Of a stretch of 64,000 bases of DNA, positions 21,888 through 34,110 are shown piece by piece. This DNA comes from Crossaster papposus. Taxonomy: Eukaryota; Echinodermata; Asteroidea; Velatida; Solasteridae. Where the stretch lies: contig JBAIAA010000104.1 in NCBI GenBank assembly GCA_037893245.1, positions 721,001 through 785,000 of the forward strand. The letters run 5' to 3'. The notes beneath the pieces were generated by a model. That model did no database searches. It saw only the letters and a list, made by a program, of their open reading frames with translations, and was not told where the DNA came from. The stretch's first letter is position 1. Each line of letters opens with the position of its first letter. Both the position numbers and the translations under genes were made by a program.

Positions 21888-22681
21888 TCGGAGAAAGACA
21901 AGAAGACACGAAAAGTAATGAAAACAAAACCCACTAAAATACTGACACACAGTTATGAGTAATTTTCTAAGAGATGCCAAACTGCTTATGAGACTAATTT
22001 TGTCGACTTTGTTTGGATACCCGACTGTGCAAGTGTAGACTTGAAATTAAGTCGTTGGACACTGTCGGTTTTGTATGTGTAGTCGCCATCCAAAAAAACC
22101 AACGCTGAGCCACTATGCATGGACAAAGACGACAGTGTCTCACAACAAAAAATTTGCCCATCCAAGGCCAACTTTTGTTTGTGTGTATTTTAAACCACTT
22201 TAGAGGAAGACTGTTGTTGGATAAGGGAGTGACAGTCCAAGATGCACCCGCCCCAGATGACGACAGGACTGGAAGACTGGACGATTGGTGGGTGTTTTAT
22301 GACACGTTCTGTTATATTAAAGCACTGTAGTGCATATTTTGTGCATAAATAGATACATATAATGCGCCTTCATATTTGGCGTGATGAAATTTGTTTGAAA
22401 TTACACCTTAAATACCCGACTCCAGTAATAATAAAAACAAGTATAACAATGTATACAGATTTGCCCATCCCAAGTTGATATTTGATTATTGTTAAAGTTT
22501 TAATTTTAAACAGCTTGAGATGGAGAATTAAAGAATGCGACAACAAGACCGCACGCCCAGACCAGCACGCCTAGACCGAAACAAAGTTAAGTATAGGTTT
22601 TAAGAGAGGTTAAATTGACTAGGGGACTAATTATTTAGATTTTGTTTGGATACTGTGCAAGTGTAAACTGTTTTTGTCATT

Positions 22682-22760
22682 GCAGGCGCCAACAAAATGA
22701 ACCGGCGCTGAGCCGCCTTGCCCGCCGCCGTCAACGCTTGTTCATTTTAGTGGCGCCTGC
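22682..22760 (+). repeat. Hairpin element in satellite copy 2
   Basis: The outer arms gcaggcgcca and tggcgcctgc are perfectly complementary. The inner arms are aaaatgaac and gttcatttt. Confidence 0.88.
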
Positions 22761-23554
22761 TCGGTGAAAGACAAGAAGACACGAAAAGGAATGAAAACAA
22801 AACCCACTCAAATACTGACGCACAGTTACGAGTAATTTTCTAAGAGATGCCAAACTGCTTATGAGACTAATTTTGTCGACTTTGTTTGGATACCCGACTG
22901 TGCAAGTGTAGACTTGAAGTGAAGTCGTTGGACACTGTCGTTTTTGTATGTGTAGTCGCCATCCAAAAAAACCAACGCTGAGCCACTATGCATGGACAAA
23001 GACGACAGTGTCTCACAAGAAACATTTTGCCCATCCAAGGCCAACTTTTGTTTGTGTGTATTTTAAACCACTTTAGAGGAAGACTGTTGTTGGATAAGGG
23101 ACTGACAGCCCAAGATGCACCCGCCCCAGATGACGACAGGACTGGAAGACTGGACGATTGGTGGGTGTTTTATGACACGTTCTGTTGTATTAAAGCACTG
23201 TAGTGCATATTTTGTGCATAAATAGATACATATAATGCGCCTTCATATTTGGCGTGATGAAATTTGTTTGAAATTACACCTTAAATACCCGACTCCAGTA
23301 ATAATAAAAACAAGTATAACAATGTATACAGCTTTGCCCATCCCAAGTTGATATTTGATTATTGTTATTGTTTTAATTTTAAACAGCTTGAGATGGAGAA
23401 TTAAAGAATGCGACAACAAGACCGCACGCCCAGACCAGCACGCCTAGACCGAAACAAAGTTAAGTATAGGTTTTAAGAGAGGTTAAATTGACTAGGGGAC
23501 TAATTATTTAGATTTTGTTTGGATACTGTGCAAGTGTAAACTGTTTTTGTCATT

Positions 23555-23633
23555 GCAGGCGCCAACAAAATGAACCGGCGCTGAGCCGCCTTGCCCGCCG
23601 CCGTCAACGCTTGTTCATTTTAGTGGCGTCTGC
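23555..23633 (+). repeat. Hairpin element in satellite copy 3
   Basis: Same structure; the right outer arm reads tggcgtctgc. Confidence 0.85.
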
Positions 23634-24412
23634 TCGAAGAAAGACAAGAAGACACGAAAAAGAATGAAAACAAAACCCACTCAAATACTGACACAGTTAC
23701 GAGTAATTTTCGATGCCAAACTGCTTATGAGACTAATTTTGTCGACTTTGTTTGGATACCCGACTGTGCAAGTGTAGACTTGAAATTAAGTCGTTGGACA
23801 CTGTCGTGTGTAGTCGCCATCCCAAAAAACCAACGCTGAGCCACTATGCATGGACAAAGACGACAGTGTCTCACAACAAAAAATTTGCCCATCCAAGGCC
23901 AACTTTTGTTTGTGTGTATTTTAAACCACTTTAGAGGAAGACTGTTGTTGGATAAGGGAGTGACAGCCCAAGATGCACCCTCCCAAGATGTTGACAGGAC
24001 TGGAAGACTGGACGATTGGTGGGTGTTTTATGACACGTTCTGTTATATTAAAGCACTGTAGTGCATATTTTGTGCATAAATAGATACATATAAAGCGCCT
24101 TCATATTTGGCGTGATGAAATTTGTTTGAAATCACACCTTAAATACCCGACTCCAGTAATAATAAAAACAAGTATAACAATGTATACAGCTTTGCCCATC
24201 CAAAGTTGATATTTGATTATTGTTATTGTTTTAATTTGAAACAGCTTGAGATGGAGAATCAATGAATGCGACAACAAGACCGCACGCCCAGACCAGCACG
24301 CCTAGACCGAAACAAAGTTAAGTATATGTTTTAAGAGAGGTTAAATTGACTAGGGGACTAATTATTTAGATTTTGTTTGGATACTGTGCAAGTGTAAAGT
24401 GTTTTTGTCATT

Positions 24413-24491
24413 GCAGGCGCCAACAAAATGAACCGGCGCTGAGCCGCCTTGCCCGCCGCCGTCAACGCTTGTTCATTTTAGTGGCGTCTGC
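24413..24491 (+). repeat. Hairpin element in satellite copy 4
   Basis: Same structure; the right outer arm reads tggcgtctgc. Confidence 0.85.
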
Positions 24492-25280
24492 TCGAAGAAA
24501 GACAAGAAGACACGAAAAGGAATGAAAACAAAACCCACTCAAATACTGACACACAGTTATGAGTAATTTTCGATGCCAAACTGCTTATGAGACTAATTTT
24601 GTCGACTTTGTTTGGATACCCGACTGTGCAAGTGTAGACTTGAAATTAAGTCGTTGGACACTGTCGTTTTTGTATGCGTAGTCGCCATCCAAAAAAAACA
24701 ACGCTGAGCCACTATGCATGGACAAAGATGACAGTGTCTAACAACAAACTTTTTGCCCATCCAAGGCCAACTTTTGTTTGTGTGTATTTTAAACCACTTT
24801 AGAGGAAGACTGTTGTTGGATAAGGGAGTGACAGCCCAAGATGCACCCTCCCAAGATGTTGACAGGACTGGAAGACTGGACGATTGGTGGGTGTTTTATG
24901 ACACGTTCTGTTATATTAAAGCACTGTAGTGCATATTTTGTGCATAAATAGATACATATAAAGCGCCTTCATATTTGGCGTGATGAAATTTGTTTGAAAT
25001 CACACCTTAAATACCCGACTTCAGTAATAATAAAAACAAGTATAACAATGTATACAGCTTTGCCCATCCAAAGTTGATATTTGATTATTGTTATTGTTTT
25101 AATTTGAAACAGCTTGAGATGGAGAATCAATGAATGCGACAACAAGACCGCACGCCCAGACCAGCACGCCTAGACCGAAACAAAGTTAAGTATATGTTTT
25201 AAGAGAGGTTAAATTGACTAGGGGACTAATTATTTAGATTTTGTTTGGATACTGTGCAAGTGTAAAGTGTTTTTGTCATT

Positions 25281-25359
25281 GCAGGCGCCAACAAAATGAA
25301 CCGGCGCTGAGCCGCCTTGCCCGCCGCCGTCAACGCTTGTTCATTTTAGTGGCGTCTGC
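25281..25359 (+). repeat. Hairpin element in satellite copy 5
   Basis: Same structure; the right outer arm reads tggcgtctgc. Confidence 0.85.
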
Positions 25360-26152
25360 TCGAAGAAAGACAAGAAGACACGAAAAGGAATGAAAACAAA
25401 ACCCACTCAAATACTGACACACAGTTATGAGTAATTTTCGATGCCAAACTGCTTATGAGACTAATTTTGTCGACTTTGTTTGGATACCCGACTGTGCAAG
25501 TGTAGACTTGAAATTAAGTCGTTGGACACTGTCGTTTTTGTATGCGTAGTCGCCATCAAAAAAAAACAACGCTGAGCCACTATGCATGGACAAAGATGAC
25601 AGTGTCTAACAACAAACTTTTTGCCCATCCAAGGCCAACTTTTGTTTGTGTGTATTTTAAACCACTTTATTAGAGGAAGACTGTTGTTGGATAAGGGAGT
25701 GACAGCCCAAGAATGCACCCGCCCCAGATGACGACAGGACTGGAAGACTGGACGATTGGTGGGTGTTTTATGACACGTTCTGTTATATTAAAGCACTGTA
25801 GTGCATATTTTGTGCATAAATAGATACATATAATGCGCCTTCATATTTGGCGTGATGAAATTTGTTTGAAATTACACCTTAAATACCCGACTCCAGTAAT
25901 AATAAAAACAAGTATAACAATGTATACAGCTTTGCCCATCCCAAGTTGATATTTGATTATTGTTATTGTTTAAATTTTAAACAGCTTGAGATGGAGAATT
26001 AAAGAATGCGACAACAAGACCGCACGCCCAGACCAGCATGCCTAGACTGAAACAAAGTTAAGTATATGTTTTAAGAGAGGTTAAATTGACTAGGGGACTA
26101 ATTATTTAGATTTTGTTTGGATACTGTGCAAGTGTAATCTGTTTTTGTCATT

Positions 26153-26231
26153 GCAGGCGCCAACAAAATGAACCGGCGCTGAGCCGCCTTGCCCGCCGCC
26201 GTCAACGCTTGTTTATTTTAGTGGCGCCTGC
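26153..26231 (+). repeat. Hairpin element in satellite copy 6
   Basis: The outer arm is perfect (tggcgcctgc). The inner right arm has tttattttagt in place of ttcattttagt. Confidence 0.85.
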
Positions 26232-27029
26232 TCGGTGAAAAACAAGAAGACACGAAAAGGAATGAAAACAAAACCCACTCAAATACTGACGCACAGTTAC
26301 GAGTAATTTTCTAAGAGATGCCAAACTGCTTATGAGACTAATTTTGTCGACTTTGTTTGGATACCCGACTGTGCAAGTGTAGACTTGAAATTAAGTCGTT
26401 GGACACTGTCGTTTTTGTATGCGTAGTCGCCATCCAAAAAAAACAACGCTGAGCCACTATGCATGGACAAAGACGACAGTGTCTAACAACAAACTTTTTG
26501 CCCATCCAAGGCCAACTTTTGTTTGTGTGTATTTTAAACCACTTTATTAGAGGAAGACTGTTGTTGGATAAGGGAGTGACAGCCCAAGAATGCACCCGCC
26601 CCAGATGACGACAGGACTGGAAGACTGGACGATTGGTGGGTGTTTTATGACACGTTCTGTTGTATTAAAGCACTGTAGTGCATATTTTGTGCATAAATAG
26701 ATACATATAATGCGCCTTCATATTTGGCGTGACGAAATTTGTTTGAAATTACACCTTAAATACCCGACTCCAGTAATAATAAAAACAAGTATAACAATGT
26801 ATACAGCTTTGCCCATCCAAAGTTGATATTTGATTATTGTTATTGTTTTAATTTGAAACAGCTTGAGATGGAGAATCAATGAATGCGACAACAAGACCGC
26901 ACGCCCAGACCAGCACGCCTAGACCGAAACAAAGTTAAGTATATGTTTTAAGAGAGGTTAAATTGACTAGGGGACTAATTATTTAGATTTTGTTTGGATA
27001 CTGTGCAAGTGTAAACTGTTTTTGTCATT

Positions 27030-27108
27030 GCAGGCGCCAACAAAATGAACCGGCGCTGAGCCGCCTTGCCCGCCGCCGTCAACGCTTGTTCATTTTAGTG
27101 GCGTCTGC
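27030..27108 (+). repeat. Hairpin element in satellite copy 7
   Basis: Same structure; the right outer arm reads tggcgtctgc. Confidence 0.85.
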
Positions 27109-27903
27109 TCGAAGAAAGACAAGAAGACACGAAAAGGAATGAAAACAAAACCCACTCAAATACTGACACACACAGTTATGAGTAATTTTCGATGCCAAAC
27201 TGCTTATGAGACTAATTTTGTCGACTTTGTTTGGATACCCGACTGTGCAAGTGTAGACTTGAAATTAAGTCGTTGGACACTGTCGTTTTTGTATGCGTAG
27301 TCGCCATCCAAAAAAACCAACGCTGAGCCACTATGCATGGACAAAGATGACAGTGTCTAACAACAAACTTTTTGCCCATCCAAGGCCAACTTTTGTTTGT
27401 GTGTATTTTAAACCACTTTATTAGAGGAAGACTGTTGTTGGATAAGGGAGTGACAGCCCAAGAATGCACCCGCCCCAGATGACGACAGGACTGGAAGACT
27501 GGACGATTGGTGGGTGTTTTATGACACGTTCTGTTATATTAAAGCACTGTAGTGCATATTTTGTGCATAAATAGATACATATAATGCGCCTTCATATTTG
27601 GCGTGATGAAATTTGTTTGAAATTACACCTTAAATACCCGACTCCAGTAATAATAAAAACAAGTATAACAATGTATACAGCTTTGCCCATCCCAAGTTGA
27701 TATTTGATTATTGTTATTGTTTAAATTTTAAACAGCTTGAGATGGAGAATTAAAGAATGCGACAACAAGACCGCACGCCCAGACCAGCACGCCTAGACTG
27801 AAACAAAGTTAAGTATATGTTTTAAGAGAGGTTAAATTGACTAGGGGACTAATTATTTAGATTTTGTTTGGATACTGTGCAAGTGTAATCTGTTTTTGTC
27901 ATT

Positions 27904-27982
27904 GCAGGCGCCAACAAAATGAACCGGCGCTGAGCCGCCTTGCCCGCCGCCGTCAACGCTTGTTCATTTTAGTGGCGCCTGC
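27904..27982 (+). repeat. Hairpin element in satellite copy 8
   Basis: The outer arms are perfect, with tggcgcctgc on the right. Confidence 0.88.
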
Positions 27983-28769
27983 TCGGTGAAAAACAAGAAG
28001 ACACGAAAAGGAATGAAAACAAAACCCACTCAAATACTGACGCACAGTTACGAGTAATTTTCTAAGAGATGCCAAACTGCTTATGAGACTAATTTTGTCG
28101 ACTTTGTTTGGATACCCGACTGTGCAAGTGTAGACTTGAAATGAAGTCGTTGGACACTGTCGTGTGTAGTCGCCATCCCAAAAAACCAACGCTGAGCCAC
28201 TATTGCATGGACAAAGACGACAGTGTCTCACAACAAAAATTTTGCCCATCCAAGGCCAACTTTTGTTTGTGTGTATTTTAAACCACTTTAGAGGAAGACT
28301 GTTGTTGGATAAGGGAGTGACAGCCCAAGATGCACCCGCCCAAGATGACGACAGGACTGGAAGACTGGACGATTGGTGGGTGTTTTATGACACATTCTGT
28401 TATATTAAAGCACTGTAGTGCATATTTTGTGCATAAATAGATACATATAATGCGCCTTCATATTTGGCGTGATGAAATTTGTTTGAAATCACACCTTAAA
28501 TACCCGACTCCAGTAATAATAAAAACAAGTATAACAATGTATACAGCTTTGCCCATCCAAAGTTGATATTTGATTATTGTTATTGTTTTAATTTTGAACA
28601 GCTTGAGATGGAGAATCAATGAATGCGACAACAAGACCGCACGCCCAGACCAGCACGCCTAGACCGAAACAAAGTTAAGTATATGTTTTAAGAGAGGTTA
28701 AATTGACTAGGGGACTAATTATTTAGATTTTGTTTGGATACTGTGCAAGTGTAAACTGTTTTTGTCATT

Positions 28770-28848
28770 GCAGGCGCCAACAAAATGAACCGGCGCTGAG
28801 CCGCCTTGCCCGCCGCCGTCAACGCTTGTTCATTTTAGTGGCGCCTGC
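28770..28848 (+). repeat. Hairpin element in satellite copy 9
   Basis: The outer arms are perfect, with tggcgcctgc on the right. Confidence 0.88.
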
Positions 28849-29916
28849 TCGGTGAAAGACAAGAAGACACGAAAAGGAATGAAAACAAAACCCACTCAAA
28901 TACTGACGCACAGTTATGAGTAATTTTCGATGCCAAACTTCTTATGAGACTAATTTTGTCGACTTTGTTTGGATACCCGACTGCAAGTGTAGACTTGAAA
29001 TTAAGTCGTTGGACACTGTCGTTTTTGTATGCGTAGTCGCCATCCAAAAAAAACAACGCTGAGCCACTATGCATGGACAAAGATGACAGTGTCTAACAAC
29101 AAACTTTTTGCCCATCCAAGGCCAACTTTTGTTTGTGTGTATTTTAAACCACTTTAGAGGAAGACTGTTGTTGGATAAGGGAGTGACAGCCCAAGAATGC
29201 ACCCGCCCCAGATGACGACAGGACTGGAAGACTGGACGATTGGTGGGTGTTTTATGAAACGTTCTGTTATATTAAAGCACTGTAGTGCATATTCTGTGCA
29301 TAAATAGATACATATAATGCGCCTTCATATTTGGCGTGATGAAATTTGTTGGAAATCACACCTTAAATACCCGACTCCAGTAATAATAAAAACAAGTATA
29401 ACAATGTATACAGCTTTGCCCATCCAAAGTTGATATTTGATTTTTGTTATTGTTTCAATTTTAAACAGCTTGAGATGGAGAATCAATGAATGCGACTGGA
29501 AGCTATGAAGGACTGGAAGATTGGTGAGTGTTTTATGACATGTTCTATTATATTAAACCACTATAGTATATATTTGGAGTTTATTTTTATTGTCACAGTT
29601 ATAGATAGTTATAATGCACCTTTATTTCGCTAGCTAAAGTTCGTTTAGAAATACACATTAAAAACGTGACTCGTATATTTCAGAATTCTATTACAGAAAA
29701 TATGTCACCTCCGATACTTACATATGCATTTCTTTGCGCATGCGCAATGAATTTGCTGAAACGAAAACAAAGGCTATGACGTCACCCACACACTGCACCT
29801 CCCAGAAGCCCTATATGAATCGTCCTTATTTCAGCGTGCGTTAAGTGTACACGTGTTGTTAGGTTTACTCCTAGCGATACACTCTACAAGCGTAAAGATT
29901 GTATTTTCGACACGAC

Positions 29917-30054
29917 ATGGCTGAACCAAAATCTAAGAAAAAGTCAGCGAATCGCAGCAATATTTGCCGTTCCTGTGGTAGTTCACCTTTGGACTTTGAT
30001 ATACATTCTTCCTGCTTCCGTTGTCGTCTATGCTCACAGAATAACCCTTGCTGA
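29917..30054 (+). pseudogene. Gag-like N-terminus of the DIRS-like element
   Basis: The frame opens at ATG 29917 with a basic MAEPKSKKKSANRS leader followed by CRSCGSSPLDFDIH and CFRCRLC. This Cys/His pattern resembles the N-terminus of DIRS ORF1 proteins. It stops at TGA after 45 residues, much shorter than a working gag. The following frame at 30048-30611 has no ATG and no clear motif, and probably contains frameshifted gag remnants. Confidence 0.6.
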
Positions 30055-30508
30055 ATCTGTTCATAGTTTCATCCTACAGTCGCCCTATTCCCGCCTCGTC
30101 AGAGAGATGGAACGACCTTTCTTTTTGGGCTGAGCCGGAAAATTACGTACATCGACCCGGCCCGGGCGCTCTGGCTTGGGCGTACTTCCCTAACGATCCC
30201 CGTCAGTACGGGCCGCCGATGCATCTCTCTTGCCTGCCTTTGAGCTACTTTCCTACGTACTACACTCCGGAGATGTCATATCATGGCGAACGGGGCCCTG
30301 GTACTGACCATTTACCTCGCCTGAGGGATCGCTATATGCTGACGATGATTCCAGCCAGTGCGATAGTAGCCACTATTTCAGAGGCCACGCTACACATTCT
30401 TTGTCTCGTGATAGTGCCTACCGCTCTCAACACTACGTCGGAGATCATTTTCCGGAGGGAATTTTTCGTCTTCGTTCTGGGGATTTTTCTCGTTCCCGCT
30501 CCCGTTCT

Positions 30509-30575
30509 CGATCGACTATCAGGTCGTCTCATCGACTATCAGGTCGTACACATCGACTATCAGGTCGTACACACA
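30509..30575. repeat. Three copies of a ~21-base unit inside the DIRS-like element
   Basis: The word atcgactatcaggtcgt occurs three times in tandem, separated by ctc or acac. It is a local expansion in the gag region. Confidence 0.85.
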
Positions 30576-30928
30576 CGGCCATCCTTTGTCTTTTTTACCG
30601 ACTTCCAATGACTCGGATCTAGACAGTCGGGAGCCCAAAGTGATCATCCCAGAAGTGGGTAAGATTTTTACAGTTTCCCCCTCCTTCTTCTATAGAAGCC
30701 TCCCGCTCCTCCTTCCGAAAAGAGACAGCTAGACCCACTCCTCCTCTGAATTTTGTGCTTCCCATTGACATTTGTTTGGCGGACATCATGGATAAAGCCT
30801 TTTCTCTCATTCAGAAGAAAAAAGCTCCCAAAGCCTCCTCCAGAGAACATTGACTTTTTAAAACCAAAGATGATAACTCCAATCAGTTTTGTACTATCCC
30901 AACAATTCCTTCAGCAGTCAAAGACAAA

Positions 30929-31351
30929 TTGTGTTCTTCCAACCCTTCCAAGAGAAGCTTTTTCCCAGACAAGATGGAAACCCTGGCCACTGTCCTGCAA
31001 TCCCTTCCCCAGGGCTGGTGGGCTGCAACCCTGGATCTGAAGGATGTTTATCTTGATATCTCCATCCACAGAGACCATCAGAGGTTCTTGCAATTCATGT
31101 ATCGGAACATCACTTATCAGTTTACCCAAAAATTGGACTCTTTCATCAACCAGGAATGCATGCTAACCTGGAGTCTACTCACTTGGTGCAATCTCTCTAC
31201 AAGCGAGCCACCTCTCCGGGAAAGAGAACATCATAGTGGATGCCCTTTCACGAGGGAGAAACAGATCTTCAACGTCCTAGACACCCCACACACACGCACT
31301 ACCTCCTACCCAGAGTCTTATCAAAGATCGACCAAGAGAGGTGCTAGATAA
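30929..31351 (+). pseudogene. Reverse-transcriptase and RNase H remnants of the DIRS-like element
   Basis: The frame carries FPDKMETLATVLQSLP, GWWAATLDLKDVYLDI and HRDHQRFLQFMYRNITYQF. These are RT blocks typical of DIRS and related elements; LDLKD is the first catalytic aspartate block. It then jumps into unrelated residues, and the YxDD block is missing, so the polymerase is dead. In a neighbouring frame at about 31208-31275, SGKENIIVDALSRGR matches the end of the RNase H domain (the IADxLSR motif of the family), showing a deletion plus frameshift. The frame has no authentic start codon. Confidence 0.85.
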
Positions 31352-31439
31352 TCTTAATAGCCCCCCCCCCCCCTGGCCAAGATAACCATGGTTCCCTTAA
31401 CTTCTGGACTTCCCATTATTCTACCAAAGAGACCAGACC

Positions 31440-32282
31440 TTCTCACACAACCCGTGTCCAAGATGTTGCTGCACCCAGATCCGGACAGTCCTTATCTTTG
31501 TGCTTGGATGCTATCAAGTCTTCCATCCGAACGGCTGGCCTATCTTTAGACGCTGCTTCCCTTGCAGCAAAATGTAGACGACCGTCCACTAGAAGAACAC
31601 ATGTGCCAAGGAAGGTTTTGATCCCAATTCTGCATCTGTAACTGTGATGGGGGATTTTCTACTTCATCTCTTTAATTCTGGCCTCCAGATTAGAACCATT
31701 TGAGGCTACAGATCAGCCATCGCAGTAGTACATCTTACCAATCTTACCAATAATACTGCTATATCTCAACTGATAAAAGGTATGTTTTTAGAGAGACCAC
31801 TCCTTCTTGGGACCTCGGTTGACGAAGCCTCCCTTTGAACACAACCTCACGGTCAAGACAGTCTTCCTTTTAGGAACAAGAACAGGGAGGTGTTTGTCTT
31901 GTCCCACGTATCAACTTCCTAACCAAGAACCAATCACCAAGTTTTCCCCTCAAGACATATTCGTCGCGAGCTTGACTTCATTTTCAAGTGTCATTTTGAA
32001 CACTACACAACTCTTCATCACAACAGTCTGTCCGTTCAACCCCGCCGAAGCCATACTACCAGATTTACCAGGCGAACTGTTGACGGGAGCAATTAATAGT
32101 ATCTACTCTGACACGGAACACACCCCTCTCAACCAGTTGCATGACTACCTCAAGGGCTCATTTCCAAGGTGTTCCTATCACAGATATTATGGAGGCAGCT
32201 TGTTGGAGGGGCACATGGGCAGACAAGTTTTGCAAGCAGCAGCACGTTCTTCAGCCCAGAAACACCGCAGGACTGTCAACTC
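31440..32282 (+). pseudogene. Tyrosine recombinase remnants of the DIRS-like element
   Basis: Fragments in shifting frames resemble DIRS recombinases. These are LLHPDPDSPYLCAW near 31470; FLLHLFNSGLQIRTI, stop, GYRSAIAVVH at 31656-31740; LIKGMFLERP near 31770; TVKTVFLLGTRTGR in the frame 31807-32292; and ITDIMEAACWRGTW near 32185. The last is the C-terminal region expected near the catalytic tyrosine, but the order is broken by at least two stops and frameshifts. It would join element cDNA circles to the chromosome in a live copy; this one cannot. Confidence 0.75.
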
Positions 32283-32355
32283 ATCTTCATAAGAGCTTTT
32301 GAGTACAATTGCTTGCGCATGCGCATAGAAATGCATATGTAGGTATCGGAGGTGA

Positions 32356-33110
32356 GTATTTTCTTAGATAGATTAGGAAATCCCTACAGATTTAGGGAGA
32401 ATACGATTGCGGTACATAGTGAGATATTTGAGGGTATATTCATTGCATCCAACGAATACCACCATGTACTTTTATTAACAGTTTAAGTCAGCCATTTTTT
32501 GTTGTTCTTTTTTTGAAGTGGGAACCGCTTGAATCTAGCATCTACTACAACCAACCGACACTCGCTTAATCTAAAAGTGTGATTTCGTGCGATTTGTGGC
32601 GCCGAGTTGGACTTCAAATACCAAGCCAGAATTATGAAGGGTTTCTTCAGACAAGACGGTTTCTTCTTGGCTCAATCGAGCTACATGCATGGCATAGCTG
32701 CCAATGAGCCTTAGTCCCTACTAACACGACGGTCAAATTAATTGCATCCACTTTATCTTCACAGTCTAATACCCCTGAACCTGAAGGTGCGTGACATCCT
32801 GCTGTGGCGTCTCTAGTCTCTCCTGACAGACCTGCTAAACCGGAAGGATTTCCAACTGCGCTAACAAGACCATCTGAAATTCGGGCATTGGACATTCATT
32901 GGAGATCAGCAAGTGTCCTCATTAGCCTGCGACTGTCTGACATTCCTCAACTGCCTTGTCTTGATCGAGTTGTGTGTATGCAGGCATTTTGTAGCACCGG
33001 CCGGTAGGCGGATCACTCTGTCTCCGATGTAGCAGGAACTAACGGTCGCTACCGCATGAATGGAGATATTTACATGCATACCAGCCAATGTTTTTATTGT
33101 ACGCCTTCAC
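32356..33110. other. Unassigned sequence after the DIRS-like element
   Basis: No gene or repeat is recognised. Short frames on both strands overlap each other and show no family motif. Confidence 0.4.
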
Positions 33111-33435
33111 CCAGTGTTGCCTACCTTGGCATTGTCAAGACGAAGTGGTGACTGTCAGACAGGTTCACCGAGCATCTCTGTAGCGTTACACTTGTTACTC
33201 GTGGCTTAACTGTGGTGCAGTACTTTTCTTCATCGGGCCAAACCATTATAGACACGAGCGTCCGTTTCTTGGTTGCCACGGGTACCGACATGAAATGCAA
33301 ATGCGCTGAGCAACATATCATCTTCCATGCCCTGACAAAGAACAGTAATTAAAAACAATTGCACCTCGCGAAATTGTGAGCCCTTTTTAAATTTGTTTTT
33401 AATCAAGTCGTTTTTGTCCGTAAGGGCGTTACCTA

Positions 33436-33485
33436 AATGAACCAGCACTGAGCCAGCATGCCCGCCGCCGTCAGGGCTGGTTCAT
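33436..33485 (+). repeat. Hairpin element, dispersed copy
   Basis: The arms are atgaaccagcact and agggctggttcat around gagccagcatgcccgccgcc. It is followed by gtcagtggcgcc, as in the satellite copies. Confidence 0.85.
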
Positions 33486-33654
33486 GTCAGTGGCGCCTAC
33501 TGGGACAAAGACACGATTACATCGAAATGAATTACAATGAGCAAATAATGACCGACAGTGTTACAATCAATTTTCTAACAGATGTGCAATTTGTTATGGA
33601 CAAAGTTTTTCGATTTTGTTTAGATACTGTGCAAGTGTAGAAGTGTAGACCGAA

Positions 33655-33705
33655 ATTAACCAGCACTGAGCCAGCATGCCCGCCGCCGTCGGCGCTGGTT
33701 GATTT
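33655..33705 (+). repeat. Hairpin element, dispersed copy
   Basis: The arms are aattaaccagc and gctggttgatt around the same GC-rich loop. It is preceded by gatactgtgcaagtgtag and followed by gacaaagacacgaagacac, as in the 870-bp satellite. Confidence 0.85.
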
Positions 33706-34110
33706 TGGACAAAGACACGAAGACACCTAAAGGAATTTTAAAAATATAAAAAATTTGACTGTGACACAGACTTTCGAGCAATTTTAAAAAAGAAGTCAAA
33801 TTGACTATGGTTTTAGATTTTGTTGCGATACTGTGCAAGATAGTACAGTGCTTACCTTTTGGTTGGGGTGCAACATTTTGGGACATACTGTCAGCGTACA
33901 GAGATAGAAGATTATACGCTACTCAGTGCATTTGCATTTTATGTCGGTCCCCGTGGCAACCAAGGCGCAGACACTCTTGTCTTTGATGGTACGGTCTGAT
34001 GTGGAGAAGCTCGGTGCTACAGCTAAGTTGTGGGTACCAAGTAGTTGTGCTACGAAGATGCTCGTCGAACATGCCAGGCAGTGGCCGCTTTTTCTTTACG
34101 ATGTGAAGAA

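Larger units (their letters stand above)
21166..29500. repeat. ~870-bp satellite array, about 10 copies
   Basis: Full-length units recur with spacings of 873, 873, 858, 868, 872, 877, 874 and 866 bases (measured at the hairpin in each unit). The first copy is truncated and internally deleted near 21255, and the last fades at 29500. Every full unit contains a hairpin with arms gcaggcgcca/tggcgcctgc. Short frames (71 aa plus strand, 85 aa minus strand) recur, but copies differ by 1- and 3-base indels near ctttagagg and cccaagatg, so coding is unlikely. Each unit has two related halves, marked by tttgtttggatac and gtgcaagtgta. Confidence 0.95.
29705..32355 (+). mobile_element. DIRS-like tyrosine-recombinase retrotransposon, decayed
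   Basis: About 45-base inverted terminal repeats bound the element: tcacctccgatacttacata at 29705 and its near complement ending ggtatcggaggtga at 32355. Inside, in order, are a Cys/His-rich gag-like start, a reverse-transcriptase fragment, an RNase H tail and pieces of a tyrosine recombinase. Inverted termini with this gene order define DIRS elements, which integrate with a recombinase and usually leave no target duplication; none is seen here. At about 2.65 kb it is far shorter than an intact element of this class, so large internal deletions have occurred. Confidence 0.88.
33121..34110. repeat. Diverged inverted repeat with two hairpins inside
   Basis: Left arm 33121-33320 and right arm about 33908-34110 are complementary over words such as gcatttgcat, ccgtggcaacca and gatgctcg (left arm read as complement). 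Identity is moderate. Between the arms lie two copies of the GC-rich hairpin and sequence homologous to the 870-bp satellite (gatactgtgcaagtgtag, gacaaagacac). Confidence 0.7.

Noticed and set aside
22115-29202. Conserved 71 aa (plus) and 85 aa (minus) frames in the 870-bp satellite as a gene family
   Set aside because: They recur only because the satellite recurs. Copies differ by 1-base indels that break one frame or the other, and no family resemblance is seen.
30048-30611. 187-codon frame as an independent gene
   Set aside because: It starts at TTG inside the DIRS-like element and is best seen as frameshifted gag remnants.
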